Shown here: positions 56,888-64,000 of the stretch, in pieces
How the letters are laid out: each line of letters starts with the position of its first letter
Position numbering within the stretch: position 1 is the stretch's first letter
The notes under the pieces: generated by a model
The model's database searches: none
Seen by the model: the letters and a program-made list of their open reading frames with translations, nothing else
What the model was told of the DNA's origin: nothing
Position numbers and translations under genes: made by a program
Assembly (NCBI RefSeq): GCF_002993885.1
Contig: NZ_CM009578.1
Location: 375,251-439,250 of the forward strand
Length of the DNA stretch: 64,000 nt
From: Sphingopyxis lindanitolerans
GTDB lineage: Bacteria; Pseudomonadota; Alphaproteobacteria; Sphingomonadales; Sphingomonadaceae
Direction of reading: 5' to 3'

Positions 56888-57788
56888 ACCCCCGCCCTTC
56901 GCGGACCACGGCGCGCAGATTGCCTTCAACCTCGGTCAGGGCCAGCGCGCCAAGCAGTCCAGCATCGCCGCCGAGCGCGGGCGTCACGATCATCTCTTCG
57001 GCAACGCCCGTGAAATATCCGCCCGCGGCCGTCACCGCCGCGTCCCGTATCCGATCAAGCAGCACGGGCGTCTTCATTACGCCACCGCCCAGGATGATCC
57101 GTTCGGGCGCGAGAATCGCCCGAAAGCTGGTGATCGCCTGCGCCAGATACCAGGCGATGATGGCGTGCGCCGGATGCTCCGCGGGCAGGTAGGAAAGCGA
57201 CGCTCCCCACCGCGCCTCGATCGCCGGACCGCTCGCCAGCCCTTCGAGGCAATCGCCGTGGAAAGGGCAGATGCCGCCGAAACTCCAATCGTCCAGGTGG
57301 CGCGGCATGCGGATATGCCCCATCTCGGGATGCGAGACGCCGTGAACCAGCCGCCCTCCGGTCACCGCGCCGCCGCCGATCCCGGTCCCGACGGTCAGGT
57401 AGAGCGCCGAACCGCACCCCCGCCCCGCGCCCCAGCGATATTCGGCGAGCGCGGCGCCGTTGACGTCGGTATCGATCGCGACCGGACAGCCGAGCGCGCG
57501 CGCAAAGGGCGCCGCCATCGCCGCGCCGCTCCAGCCGGGCTTGGTGGTCCGCGTGATTTGGCCCCAGGTCGGCGACCCCGGATCGAGGTCGAGTGGGCCG
57601 AACGAGGCGATGCCGACCGCGGCATAATCGCCGCCGACCGCACGTAGCCAGTCGATCGCGGCGCCGATGGTCTCGTCGGGCGCCGTCGTCGCGATGCGCG
57701 TGCGCGCCTCGATCGCGCGATCGCCGCGCGCGACTCCGATGATGAATTTCGTCCCGCCCGCCTCGACCAGCGCTATCCTGTCCGTCAT
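56847..57788 (-). CDS. ROK-family sugar kinase (fructokinase-like)
   Basis: A 313-residue ROK kinase. VEAGGTKF is the ATP phosphate loop, DTDVNGAALAE holds the catalytic Asp region, and GTGIGGG the second phosphate loop. A zinc-binding motif CPFHGDCLEGLASGPA, with an upstream His, is the ROK signature of bacterial fructokinases (ScrK/Mak-like). The start MTDRIALVEAGG (57788) is chosen over a longer frame. It lies alone, opposite to mobA and divergent from the ATPase gene, with a gap of 82 bases. Confidence 0.9.
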   Translation of the reverse strand: MTDRIALVEAGGTKFIIGVARGDRAIEARTRIATTAPDETIGAAIDWLRAVGGDYAAVGIASFGPLDLDPGSPTWGQITRTTKPGWSGAAMAAPFARALGCPVAIDTDVNGAALAEYRWGAGRGCGSALYLTVGTGIGGGAVTGGRLVHGVSHPEMGHIRMPRHLDDWSFGGICPFHGDCLEGLASGPAIEARWGASLSYLPAEHPAHAIIAWYLAQAITSFRAILAPERIILGGGVMKTPVLLDRIRDAAVTAAGGYFTGVAEEMIVTPALGGDAGLLGALALTEVEGNLRAVVREGRGSNFEPAARNPSSG

Positions 57789-57870
57789 CACCGTCGATCC
57801 TCTCGAATTTCGAGCCTCCGGGCGGGCACGCCGGTTGTCAAGCCGTCGGCCGCCCGATAGGGCACGCGGC

Positions 57871-59334
57871 GTGGACAGCAGCATCGAAATCGGAACCGAC
57901 GACCGGGGCAGCGCCGTTCACGTCAATGTGCAGGAACTGCTGGCGACGCGCCTGCTCGTCCAGGGCAATTCGGGCTCGGGAAAATCGCACCTGCTGCGCC
58001 GCCTGCTCGAGGAAAGCGCGGGTCTCGTCCAGCAGATCGTGATCGATCCCGAGGGCGATTTCGTCACTCTCGCCGACCGTTACAGCCACATCGTCGTCAA
58101 CGCGGGCGATTATAGCGAGCGCGAGATCGCGGCGATGGGCGCGCGCATCCGCGAACATCGCGCGTCGGTAATCGTCGCGCTCGACACGCTCGACATCGAG
58201 GCACAGATGAGCTGCGCCGCTATCTTCCTGAACGCGTTGTTCGACGCCCCGCGCGAACATTGGTTTCCCGCCCTCGTCGTCGTTGACGAGGCGCAGATGT
58301 TCGCGCCTAGCGCGTCGGGCGACGTCTCCGACACCGTCCGCCGCGCCAGCCTGTCGGCGATGACCAACCTGATGTGCCGCGGCCGCAAACGCGGCCTTGC
58401 GGGTGCGATCGCGACCCAGCGGCTCGCCAAGCTCGCCAAGAATGTCGCCGCCGAGGCGAGCAATTTCCTGATGGGGCGCACCTTCCTCGACATCGACATG
58501 GCGCGCGCCGCCGACCTGCTCGGCATGGAGCGGCGGCAGGCCGAGGCCATCCGCGACCTCGAACGCGGCCATTTCCTCGGGCTCGGCCCCGCGATCTCTC
58601 GGCGCCCGGTCGCGGTCAAGATCGGCGCGACCAAGACCGCGACCCGCGCCGGAACCCACAGCCTGCTCCCCCTGCCCAGCGCCGGGCAACAGGATATGCG
58701 CACAATGCTGTTCGCCGAGCTTGAAACGCAGCCTCTGCCGACCCCGCCCCCTGCCCCCAAACCGATCGCCGCGCACGAACTGATCCAGCGCTTTGCCGAG
58801 CAGGAGGCCGACGACACCGACGCAAGCGCGGCCGAAACCGCGCTTTTGCCCGAGGTCGCCGCGCCCGACCCCGAACCCGCGATCATCGCGGCGCTGCACG
58901 ATATGCTCGCCGATTCCGACTGCGCCTTTCATCCCGAATCTTTTCTCTATCAGGATTTCTCGGTGCGCTGCCGGATGCAGCGGCTTGGCCGCGTCCCGCT
59001 CGACCTCACGCAGTTTCGCAAACGCTTCGCGCTCGCCAAGGGCGGCATTTTCGACCCTGCCGACGACAAATGGCGCGATCTCCTCAGCGCGGCAGACCGA
59101 CTGCCCGACGACATGCTCGCCCCGTTCGTCCAGATTGCGCGCGCCGCGATCGAGGGCAGCCCCTGCCCCGACGACGACGCGCTCGGCCGCGCCTATGGCA
59201 CGCGCTCGCCGGGCCGTATCCGGCGGCTCGTCGACTATATGGAAAAACAGGGCGCGATCGTCGTCCGCTCGGACTTCGGCGGCAGGCGGTCGATCGGCAT
59301 CCCCGAACTTGGCCTGAGCACCGAAGCCGAATGA
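57871..59334 (+). CDS. HerA/DUF87-like ATP-binding protein
   Basis: A 487-residue P-loop ATPase. Walker A QGNSGSGKSH is at about residues 31-40 and Walker B VVVDEAQMF near 137-145. The RecA-like fold with TNLMCRGRKRGLAGAIATQ resembles the HerA/VirB4/FtsK-type hexameric motors. After a Pro/Ala linker, the last ~180 residues contain an ill-defined domain with helical stretches. The start is GTG 57871. No NurA nuclease or obvious partner is near, so this is not the usual HerA pair. Function unknown; DNA translocation or membrane attachment are possibilities. Confidence 0.75.
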   Translation: MDSSIEIGTDDRGSAVHVNVQELLATRLLVQGNSGSGKSHLLRRLLEESAGLVQQIVIDPEGDFVTLADRYSHIVVNAGDYSEREIAAMGARIREHRASVIVALDTLDIEAQMSCAAIFLNALFDAPREHWFPALVVVDEAQMFAPSASGDVSDTVRRASLSAMTNLMCRGRKRGLAGAIATQRLAKLAKNVAAEASNFLMGRTFLDIDMARAADLLGMERRQAEAIRDLERGHFLGLGPAISRRPVAVKIGATKTATRAGTHSLLPLPSAGQQDMRTMLFAELETQPLPTPPPAPKPIAAHELIQRFAEQEADDTDASAAETALLPEVAAPDPEPAIIAALHDMLADSDCAFHPESFLYQDFSVRCRMQRLGRVPLDLTQFRKRFALAKGGIFDPADDKWRDLLSAADRLPDDMLAPFVQIARAAIEGSPCPDDDALGRAYGTRSPGRIRRLVDYMEKQGAIVVRSDFGGRRSIGIPELGLSTEAE

Positions 59335-59341
59335 AGGTGCG

Positions 59342-59914
59342 CTAGCCGACCCAACCCGCAGTCTGCGCGAGCACCCACAGGCCGATGACGAGGAACAGTG
59401 CCGCCGCGACCATCCGCACCTTCTTGAGGTCGACGCGCTTCAGCAGCTCGTTGCCGAGGAAGATCGCCGGGACGTTCGCAATCATCATCCCCAGCGTTGT
59501 CCCCGTCGTGACCGCGACGACATTATGATATTGGGCGCCGAGCGCGATCGTCGCGATCTGCGTCTTGTCGCCCATCTCGACCAGGAAGAAGGCAACCAGC
59601 GTCGTCAGGAACGCCCCGAAACGCGGCTTCGGCGTGTCGTCATCCTCGAACTTGTCGGGGATCAGCGTCCACGCCGCCATCGCGACGAACGACAGGCCGA
59701 TCGCGTAGCGAAAGACCGGGCTGTCGAGAAACGCCGCTGCCGACGCGCCGAGCAGCGCCGCGAGCGCATGATTGGCGATCGTCGCGAAGAATATGCCGAG
59801 GATGATCGGCACCGGCCGGTTAAAACGTGTCGCGAGCAGAATCGCGAGCAGTTGCGTCTTGTCGCCGATCTCGGCGAGCGCAACGACGGCGGTCGAGGTA
59901 AACAGGGCTTCCAT
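59342..59914 (-). CDS. TMEM165/GDT1-family manganese exporter
   Basis: A 190-residue membrane protein with six helices and two copies of the family motif ExGDKT: ALAEIGDKTQLLA (residues 13-25) and VEMGDKTQIAT (112-122), which form the cation site. Bacterial members (MneA type) export Mn2+. The ATG at 59914 has GGAG 7-9 bases upstream. A yybP-ykoY riboswitch lies directly before it, which supports a manganese role. Its stop lies 7 bases from the opposing ATPase stop. Confidence 0.92.
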   Translation of the reverse strand: MEALFTSTAVVALAEIGDKTQLLAILLATRFNRPVPIILGIFFATIANHALAALLGASAAAFLDSPVFRYAIGLSFVAMAAWTLIPDKFEDDDTPKPRFGAFLTTLVAFFLVEMGDKTQIATIALGAQYHNVVAVTTGTTLGMMIANVPAIFLGNELLKRVDLKKVRMVAAALFLVIGLWVLAQTAGWVG

Positions 59915-59925
59915 GAACAAACTCC

Positions 59926-60105
59926 GGGGCCGGGCGGCGAGCGAACTCCAACGGACATCGCGCCTTGCCGCCCGGCCCGGGCAGAAGGTTCGATGCCATT
60001 GGTCTCGCCCAAACGGTATCCCGTTTCCACCGCACCACGGCCTCTCGACCGAGTATGTTGACGCGATGGCCCGTCCCGAAGGACGGCTGGCTACTCCCCA
60101 GATGA
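59926..60105 (-). promoter_or_regulatory. yybP-ykoY manganese riboswitch
   Basis: On the minus strand the leader shows the conserved aptamer pieces in order: GGGGAGTAGC (60099-60090), a perfect CCGTCC-TTCG-GGACGG hairpin, GTCAACATACTC (60062-60051), a second stem region, and GGCGAGACC (60009-60001). This is the RF00080-type Mn2+-sensing aptamer. Between aptamer and gene stands a strong GC hairpin (arms 59926-59938 and 59967-59979), placed directly before the ribosome-binding site and so able to hide it; Mn2+ binding would open it. It precedes a TMEM165-type exporter, the usual partner. Confidence 0.85.
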
Positions 60106-60321
60106 CGGAGGCGCGTTAGCGGGCCTCGCGGATGCTGGCAAGGGTTTCGGTTCGGCGTCGCTCGCAGCGGCGGCCTTTTCGGCTTCCGCGACATCGGCGT
60201 CCATCGCCTTGGCGCGCGTCTCGATCTCCTTCGCCGCCTTGTCGTAGCGATCGTCGAAGTCGGGCTCCTGATGGCAGGCGGTAAGCAGCAGCGGCAGCAG
60301 CAAGAAAGCGACGCGCCGCAT
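60091..60321 (-). CDS. Small lipoprotein of unknown function
   Basis: A 76-residue lipoprotein: MRRVAFLLLPLLLTACHQEP gives the lipobox LTAC at about residues 13-16. The mature part is a short charged helix (DDRYDKAAKEIETRAKAMDA) and a Pro/Ser-rich end. The ATG at 60321 shares its last base with the first base of the tamB TGA (ATGA). Its TAG stop is built from the conserved riboswitch word GGGGAGTAGC of the next gene. It may be an outer-membrane protein working with TamB; that is only guilt by location. Confidence 0.72.
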   Translation of the reverse strand: MRRVAFLLLPLLLTACHQEPDFDDRYDKAAKEIETRAKAMDADVAEAEKAAAASDAEPKPLPASARPANAPPSSGE

Positions 60322-63300
60322 CAATAATCCTTGCGATAGCGGATGCTGAAATTGGTCTGGCCCGATCCGCCCGCCTGGCTGAGCAGCGACAGCGCGCGCG
60401 TCAGGCTGATCTCGAGTTGGGTCGCGGTATAGCCACGCGCATCGGTGATCACCTCCAGATAGATATCCTTAGTGATATATTGCCCCGCAGCCAGCGCGGT
60501 GCCGCGGCCCGTCGTGTCGTCGGGACCAAGGACGCGCAGGCGGTCGATCCCGGCCGCCGATTGCAAGGCGCCGAGCGGGTTCAGACCGCCGCCGCCGCTG
60601 CTCAGCGTGTTGAGCGAGGCGGCAAGCTGCACCGCCTGGAGCGGCGACAGCGAGGTGATCGAATCGCCGAACAGGATGCGCGAGACGATTTCGTCCTGCG
60701 GCAAACCCGGTACGCTCGAGAAACTGACCTGCGGGTTGCTCGCACGGCCCGACACATTCACCGACACCGTCACATTGTCGAAAGTGTCGCTCGCGAGCAA
60801 TTGCAGCGCCGGATCATAGGCATCGCCGGTCGGGAAGGTCACCCGCCCTTCCTCCAGATCGAACGACCGCCCCGCAAAACTCAGCGTTCCGCGCACGAGG
60901 TCGATCTGCCCGGTGACGCGCGGATCGAGCGTCGTGCCCTTGAGCTGGACGTCGGCCTGCCATTCGGACTCGAGGCCCATGCCGGTGACATGGATCTGGT
61001 CGCCCGCGCGCAAGCGGATATCGAGGCGGATCAGGTCGAACAGGCTGCCGCCGACCGCCGCGAGCCCGTCGCCGCTGATCCGCCGCCGTCCCGTCGGCGC
61101 CTTGCGCCGCACGCCGGTCAGCACCGGCACCGCCGCCGCGCCTTCGCGCACGATGCGATAGCGCGTTTCGGGCAGCTTGAGGTCGCCCGACAGCAGCGCG
61201 GCCTGCCCCGCGACCTTTTCGAGCGTCAGCGTGCCCGTCGCGCGCGCCGCGATATTCTCGCTCCGCGCGAGCCGCGCATTGTCGAGCGTCGCGGTGAGGT
61301 TCATCGGATAGCCGTCGGCCTGCGACAGGCTGACATAGCCCGTCGCCTGCACGCTGCCGTCGCCCGCGGTCGCGGTGAGTTTCTCGATCTCCAACCGATT
61401 GCCCGCAAAACGCCCGTTGACGACCATATTCGTCAGCCGCGTGCCAAAGGCCTGATTCTCATAAGTCATGCCATTGCCGCGGATCACGCCGTTAAGGCAC
61501 GGATCGCTGAGCTGACAGCTGAAATCGGCGGCGACCGCGATCGGCCCCGATATCCCCTGATTGGCGGGGCCGGCGAAGGAATAGAGCGTGTCGGCGGGGC
61601 CATTGTAACGCAGCCCGCCGCTGAGCGGTGCGGCGCGCAACCGTTCGGTCCAATCGCCCGCCCCCGGCCCGAGCGGGCGCAGCGAAGCCTGCAATCGCCC
61701 GATCACGCTGCCGCGCTTGCGGACCACGGCGCGCGCCTCACCGCCATCGCTCAACAGCTTGCCCGCGAAATTGATATCGACCGGCTGGCTGACCGTCGCG
61801 GCGGTGGTGCGCGTGAAGTCGGTGATCGTCAGCCGCGCGTCGGCGCGCGGAAAGGCATCGGCGTTGGCCTGCGCGAAATCGATGCTGCCGGTCGCGCGCC
61901 CGCCGAGGCCGAGGCCGGGATAGATCGCATTGACGACGGCCATGTTCGCGCGGTCGAGCCGGCTCTGGAGCATGATCCCCTCGCCAAAGCGCCCCGCGAT
62001 GCGCGCGCGGCTGCCGCGGCCGAGATCGATCGTCGTCGGCATCAACTCATAGCTGTCGCCGTGCGGGATGATCCGCGCCGGCGAGGTGGTGCGGAAATTG
62101 ACCCCGGTCGCGCGGCCCTGTACCGACGCGCGCCACAGGTCGGGCTGCAAATCGGCGTTGGCGGCGATACGGAAGGGCACACCGCTCTCACCCTCGACAA
62201 GCGCCTGCGCCCGGCCACGTCCGCCCGCATAATCGATCTTCACGCGGCCGACCGCGATGTCGTAACTGCGGATCTGGGTGTCGGCGATCTGGATGTCGGC
62301 GACGATATGCGGCTGGTCATAGAGGATGACGTCGGCGTCGATGATCGCCGACCCGACCGCGAGCTTCGCGGCGCCGGGCAGCACGACATGGTTCGCGCGC
62401 ACATTGATCGCCGCCGCCTGATATGGCCCCTTGCCGCTCAGCCGGACGAGCCCGCCCAGCCCCTGGCCCGATGCGTCGAGCCGTCCCTCGAACGGGCCCG
62501 CGGCGCTCTTCACCAGCCGACCGTGGAAGCCGATCCCCGACAGGTCGCCGCGCTCGATATCGATCGTCAGCGGCCCGGCGGCGGTCAGCAACACGACGTC
62601 GGCGGCGAGCGGGCCATAGTCGGTGTCGCCGGTGGCGGCGAGGCGATAGCCGTTCGGCGCGCCGTTGATCTTCGCGACCAGATTGGCGAGCCCGATGCCG
62701 AGCCCCGGCCGGTCGGCGGTGACCACCGCGCGCGGATCGCTGATCGTTCCCGCAAGCTGGACGCCGACGGGACCATAGTCGGTCGAATGCGCGCGCGCCG
62801 CGAGTTGAATCTGCCCGTTCGGTGCATAGCTCCCCTGCCCGCCGGTAACGCGCAAGCGCGGCGCGGCGAGCCGCAAATTAGCGAAGCGAGTGATCCCGTC
62901 GGTGCCGTAGCGCACGTCGCTGCTCAGGGTCGCATTGCCCCCCAGGAAATCGCGCACCCCCGAATTGAACAGTCGCGTCGATCGCGCGCGCACCTTGCCG
63001 ACGATCTCGAACCCGCCGCGCGGCGCGGTCTTCAGGTCGGCGTTGGTGTCGATGTCGAACAGGCCGACACTCTCGATCCGATAATCATTGACCCGCCCGT
63101 CGATCGCGCCGGTGTAGAAACCCTTGTTCAGGTCGGCAATCACGATCGCCTTCGCGTCGATGCGCGGCGAGCGCAGGCGCAGATTGTCGCTGAGGATGCG
63201 CCCATCCTTGTACGCGAGATCGCCGTCGAGCCGCACCTGCGCCAGCGTCCCGCCCGCGACGGTGTCGAGCCCGCGAATCCGCGCAACGCGGCCCGCGACG

Positions 63301-64000
63301 GGAATATATATCTGGTCGGCATCGACCCGCGCCCTGCCTGCGAGGCTCAGCGTCTCGACGATGATATCATTGACGACGAGGGCATTGGCGTTCGCCTGAT
63401 ACTCGACCGTCGGCAGGCCGAATGCGCCGTCGAGTTTCGCGGTGGCGCGCAGGCCATTGCCGCGCAGGTTCGGGGCGAGCGCGTCGGGGCGTAGCAGCAC
63501 GAAGGCGAGATTGAGCGCGTTATAGCGGCTCTCACCCAGATCGACGCCGCCGCTGATGCCGAGGCGGAACGCATCCGACGACAGCCGCCCGTCGAGGTCG
63601 GCCTTGCGCTTGTCGAGCCGCGCGGTGACGTCGACCGCGGTCTCGCGGCTCAGCAGCGAGGCGACCGGCCCTGCGGCGAACAGCCGCGACGCCTGCGTCG
63701 TGCCCTTGACCGCAAACGTCCCGTCGCGCCCGGTCAGCGCCAGCCGGGCGAGCGGCGCGGCGCCGAGGTTGGCCGCCAGCGAACCGTCCCAGCGCTTCCA
63801 GTCGCCGCGCCCGCTGAGCTTGGCGGTCAGCGGCTGCTTATACCCGCCCATCGCCGCGAGCACGCCGCCCTGCGGTGCGTTGAGGTCGAGCGTCATCGCC
63901 AGCCGGTTTTTGTCGGGCACCGCGTCGAGCAGCAGCGCCAGCCTGTCGCCCTTCGTCTTGCTTCCGATCGTCTCGGCGTGTCCGCTCACCTGCGCGCGGC
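60321..64000 (-). CDS. tamB: Translocation and assembly module TamB, C-terminal part
   Basis: The frame is open to the window edge, so the N-terminus is missing; about 1226 residues are seen. Repeated short beta segments, with glycine and aspartate at regular spacing, make the long tube-like beta fold of AsmA-like proteins. The C-terminal ~200 residues (LDPRVTGQIDLVRGTLSFAG, VSFSSVPGLPQDEIVSRILF, and terminal FSIRYRKDY) match the DUF490/TamB domain. TamB bridges inner and outer membranes, assisting barrel proteins and phospholipid transport. tamA would be expected upstream, out of view. Confidence 0.93.
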   Translation of the reverse strand, partial: RAQVSGHAETIGSKTKGDRLALLLDAVPDKNRLAMTLDLNAPQGGVLAAMGGYKQPLTAKLSGRGDWKRWDGSLAANLGAAPLARLALTGRDGTFAVKGTTQASRLFAAGPVASLLSRETAVDVTARLDKRKADLDGRLSSDAFRLGISGGVDLGESRYNALNLAFVLLRPDALAPNLRGNGLRATAKLDGAFGLPTVEYQANANALVVNDIIVETLSLAGRARVDADQIYIPVAGRVARIRGLDTVAGGTLAQVRLDGDLAYKDGRILSDNLRLRSPRIDAKAIVIADLNKGFYTGAIDGRVNDYRIESVGLFDIDTNADLKTAPRGGFEIVGKVRARSTRLFNSGVRDFLGGNATLSSDVRYGTDGITRFANLRLAAPRLRVTGGQGSYAPNGQIQLAARAHSTDYGPVGVQLAGTISDPRAVVTADRPGLGIGLANLVAKINGAPNGYRLAATGDTDYGPLAADVVLLTAAGPLTIDIERGDLSGIGFHGRLVKSAAGPFEGRLDASGQGLGGLVRLSGKGPYQAAAINVRANHVVLPGAAKLAVGSAIIDADVILYDQPHIVADIQIADTQIRSYDIAVGRVKIDYAGGRGRAQALVEGESGVPFRIAANADLQPDLWRASVQGRATGVNFRTTSPARIIPHGDSYELMPTTIDLGRGSRARIAGRFGEGIMLQSRLDRANMAVVNAIYPGLGLGGRATGSIDFAQANADAFPRADARLTITDFTRTTAATVSQPVDINFAGKLLSDGGEARAVVRKRGSVIGRLQASLRPLGPGAGDWTERLRAAPLSGGLRYNGPADTLYSFAGPANQGISGPIAVAADFSCQLSDPCLNGVIRGNGMTYENQAFGTRLTNMVVNGRFAGNRLEIEKLTATAGDGSVQATGYVSLSQADGYPMNLTATLDNARLARSENIAARATGTLTLEKVAGQAALLSGDLKLPETRYRIVREGAAAVPVLTGVRRKAPTGRRRISGDGLAAVGGSLFDLIRLDIRLRAGDQIHVTGMGLESEWQADVQLKGTTLDPRVTGQIDLVRGTLSFAGRSFDLEEGRVTFPTGDAYDPALQLLASDTFDNVTVSVNVSGRASNPQVSFSSVPGLPQDEIVSRILFGDSITSLSPLQAVQLAASLNTLSSGGGGLNPLGALQSAAGIDRLRVLGPDDTTGRGTALAAGQYITKDIYLEVITDARGYTATQLEISLTRALSLLSQAGGSGQTNFSIRYRKDY

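Noticed and set aside
60417..63494. 1025-codon open frame antisense to tamB
   Set aside because: Same reason: the sense strand reads TamB with its C-terminal domain; the antisense reading is repetitive Arg/Ala/Asp sequence.

Overview
The window is 64 kb of GC-rich chromosome, nearly fully coding. It fits an alphaproteobacterium of the Sphingomonadales, most likely Sphingopyxis or a close relative. The evidence is the rpsB-tsf-pyrH-frr-uppS-cdsA-dxr-rseP-bamA-skp-fabZ block without any lpx gene (sphingomonads carry glycosphingolipids instead of LPS), a RegB/RegA pair with the alphaproteobacterial quinone motif, an alphaproteobacterial-type LexA site (GAAC-N7-GAAC), and many short palindromic intergenic repeats. 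The genus is inferred, not proven. I see no rRNA, tRNA, CRISPR array, prophage or complete insertion sequence.

Layout. 1-4.7 kb: end of an ectoine cluster (ectD cut by the window edge, ectoine-type aspartokinase), a broken transporter fragment, an MHS-type solute symporter and an MscS channel, together an osmoadaptation block. 5.1-10.5 kb: a small membrane protein, two alpha/beta hydrolases, a DEAD-box helicase and glycerol kinase. 10.5-22.4 kb, all on the minus strand: the translation and envelope housekeeping block from rpsB down to fabZ, then rpmE. 23-26.3 kb: a small membrane protein behind a LexA-like box, phospholipid genes psd-pssA, and isocitrate dehydrogenase. 26.5-32.1 kb: a Kef-type antiporter, a large M16 peptidase and a nitrilase-family amidase. 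32.4-38.7 kb: the phosphate regulon pstSCAB-phoU-phoB behind PHO boxes; no phoR is present. 38.8-47 kb: a lipoprotein, a 57-residue DUF1328 protein with terminator, a secreted protein of unknown function, an unusual DNA-binding/kinase/TPR fusion, and two acyl-CoA dehydrogenases. 47.2-54.9 kb: an overlapping run cyoABCD-surf1-regB-regA-lysR, in which the terminal oxidase is linked to its probable redox regulator. 55-64 kb: an MFS transporter coupled to mobA, a ROK sugar kinase, a HerA-like ATPase, and tamB - small lipoprotein - TMEM165-type Mn exporter. A yybP-ykoY manganese riboswitch lies between the last two, and its conserved 5' strand contains the lipoprotein's stop codon.

The main novel-looking points are the riboswitch/stop-codon overlap, the possible SOS-controlled small membrane protein, the winged-helix/kinase/TPR fusion, the oxidase-RegBA-LysR operon, and several families of palindromic repeats placed between genes. 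Functions are read from motifs and gene order; no database search was run.
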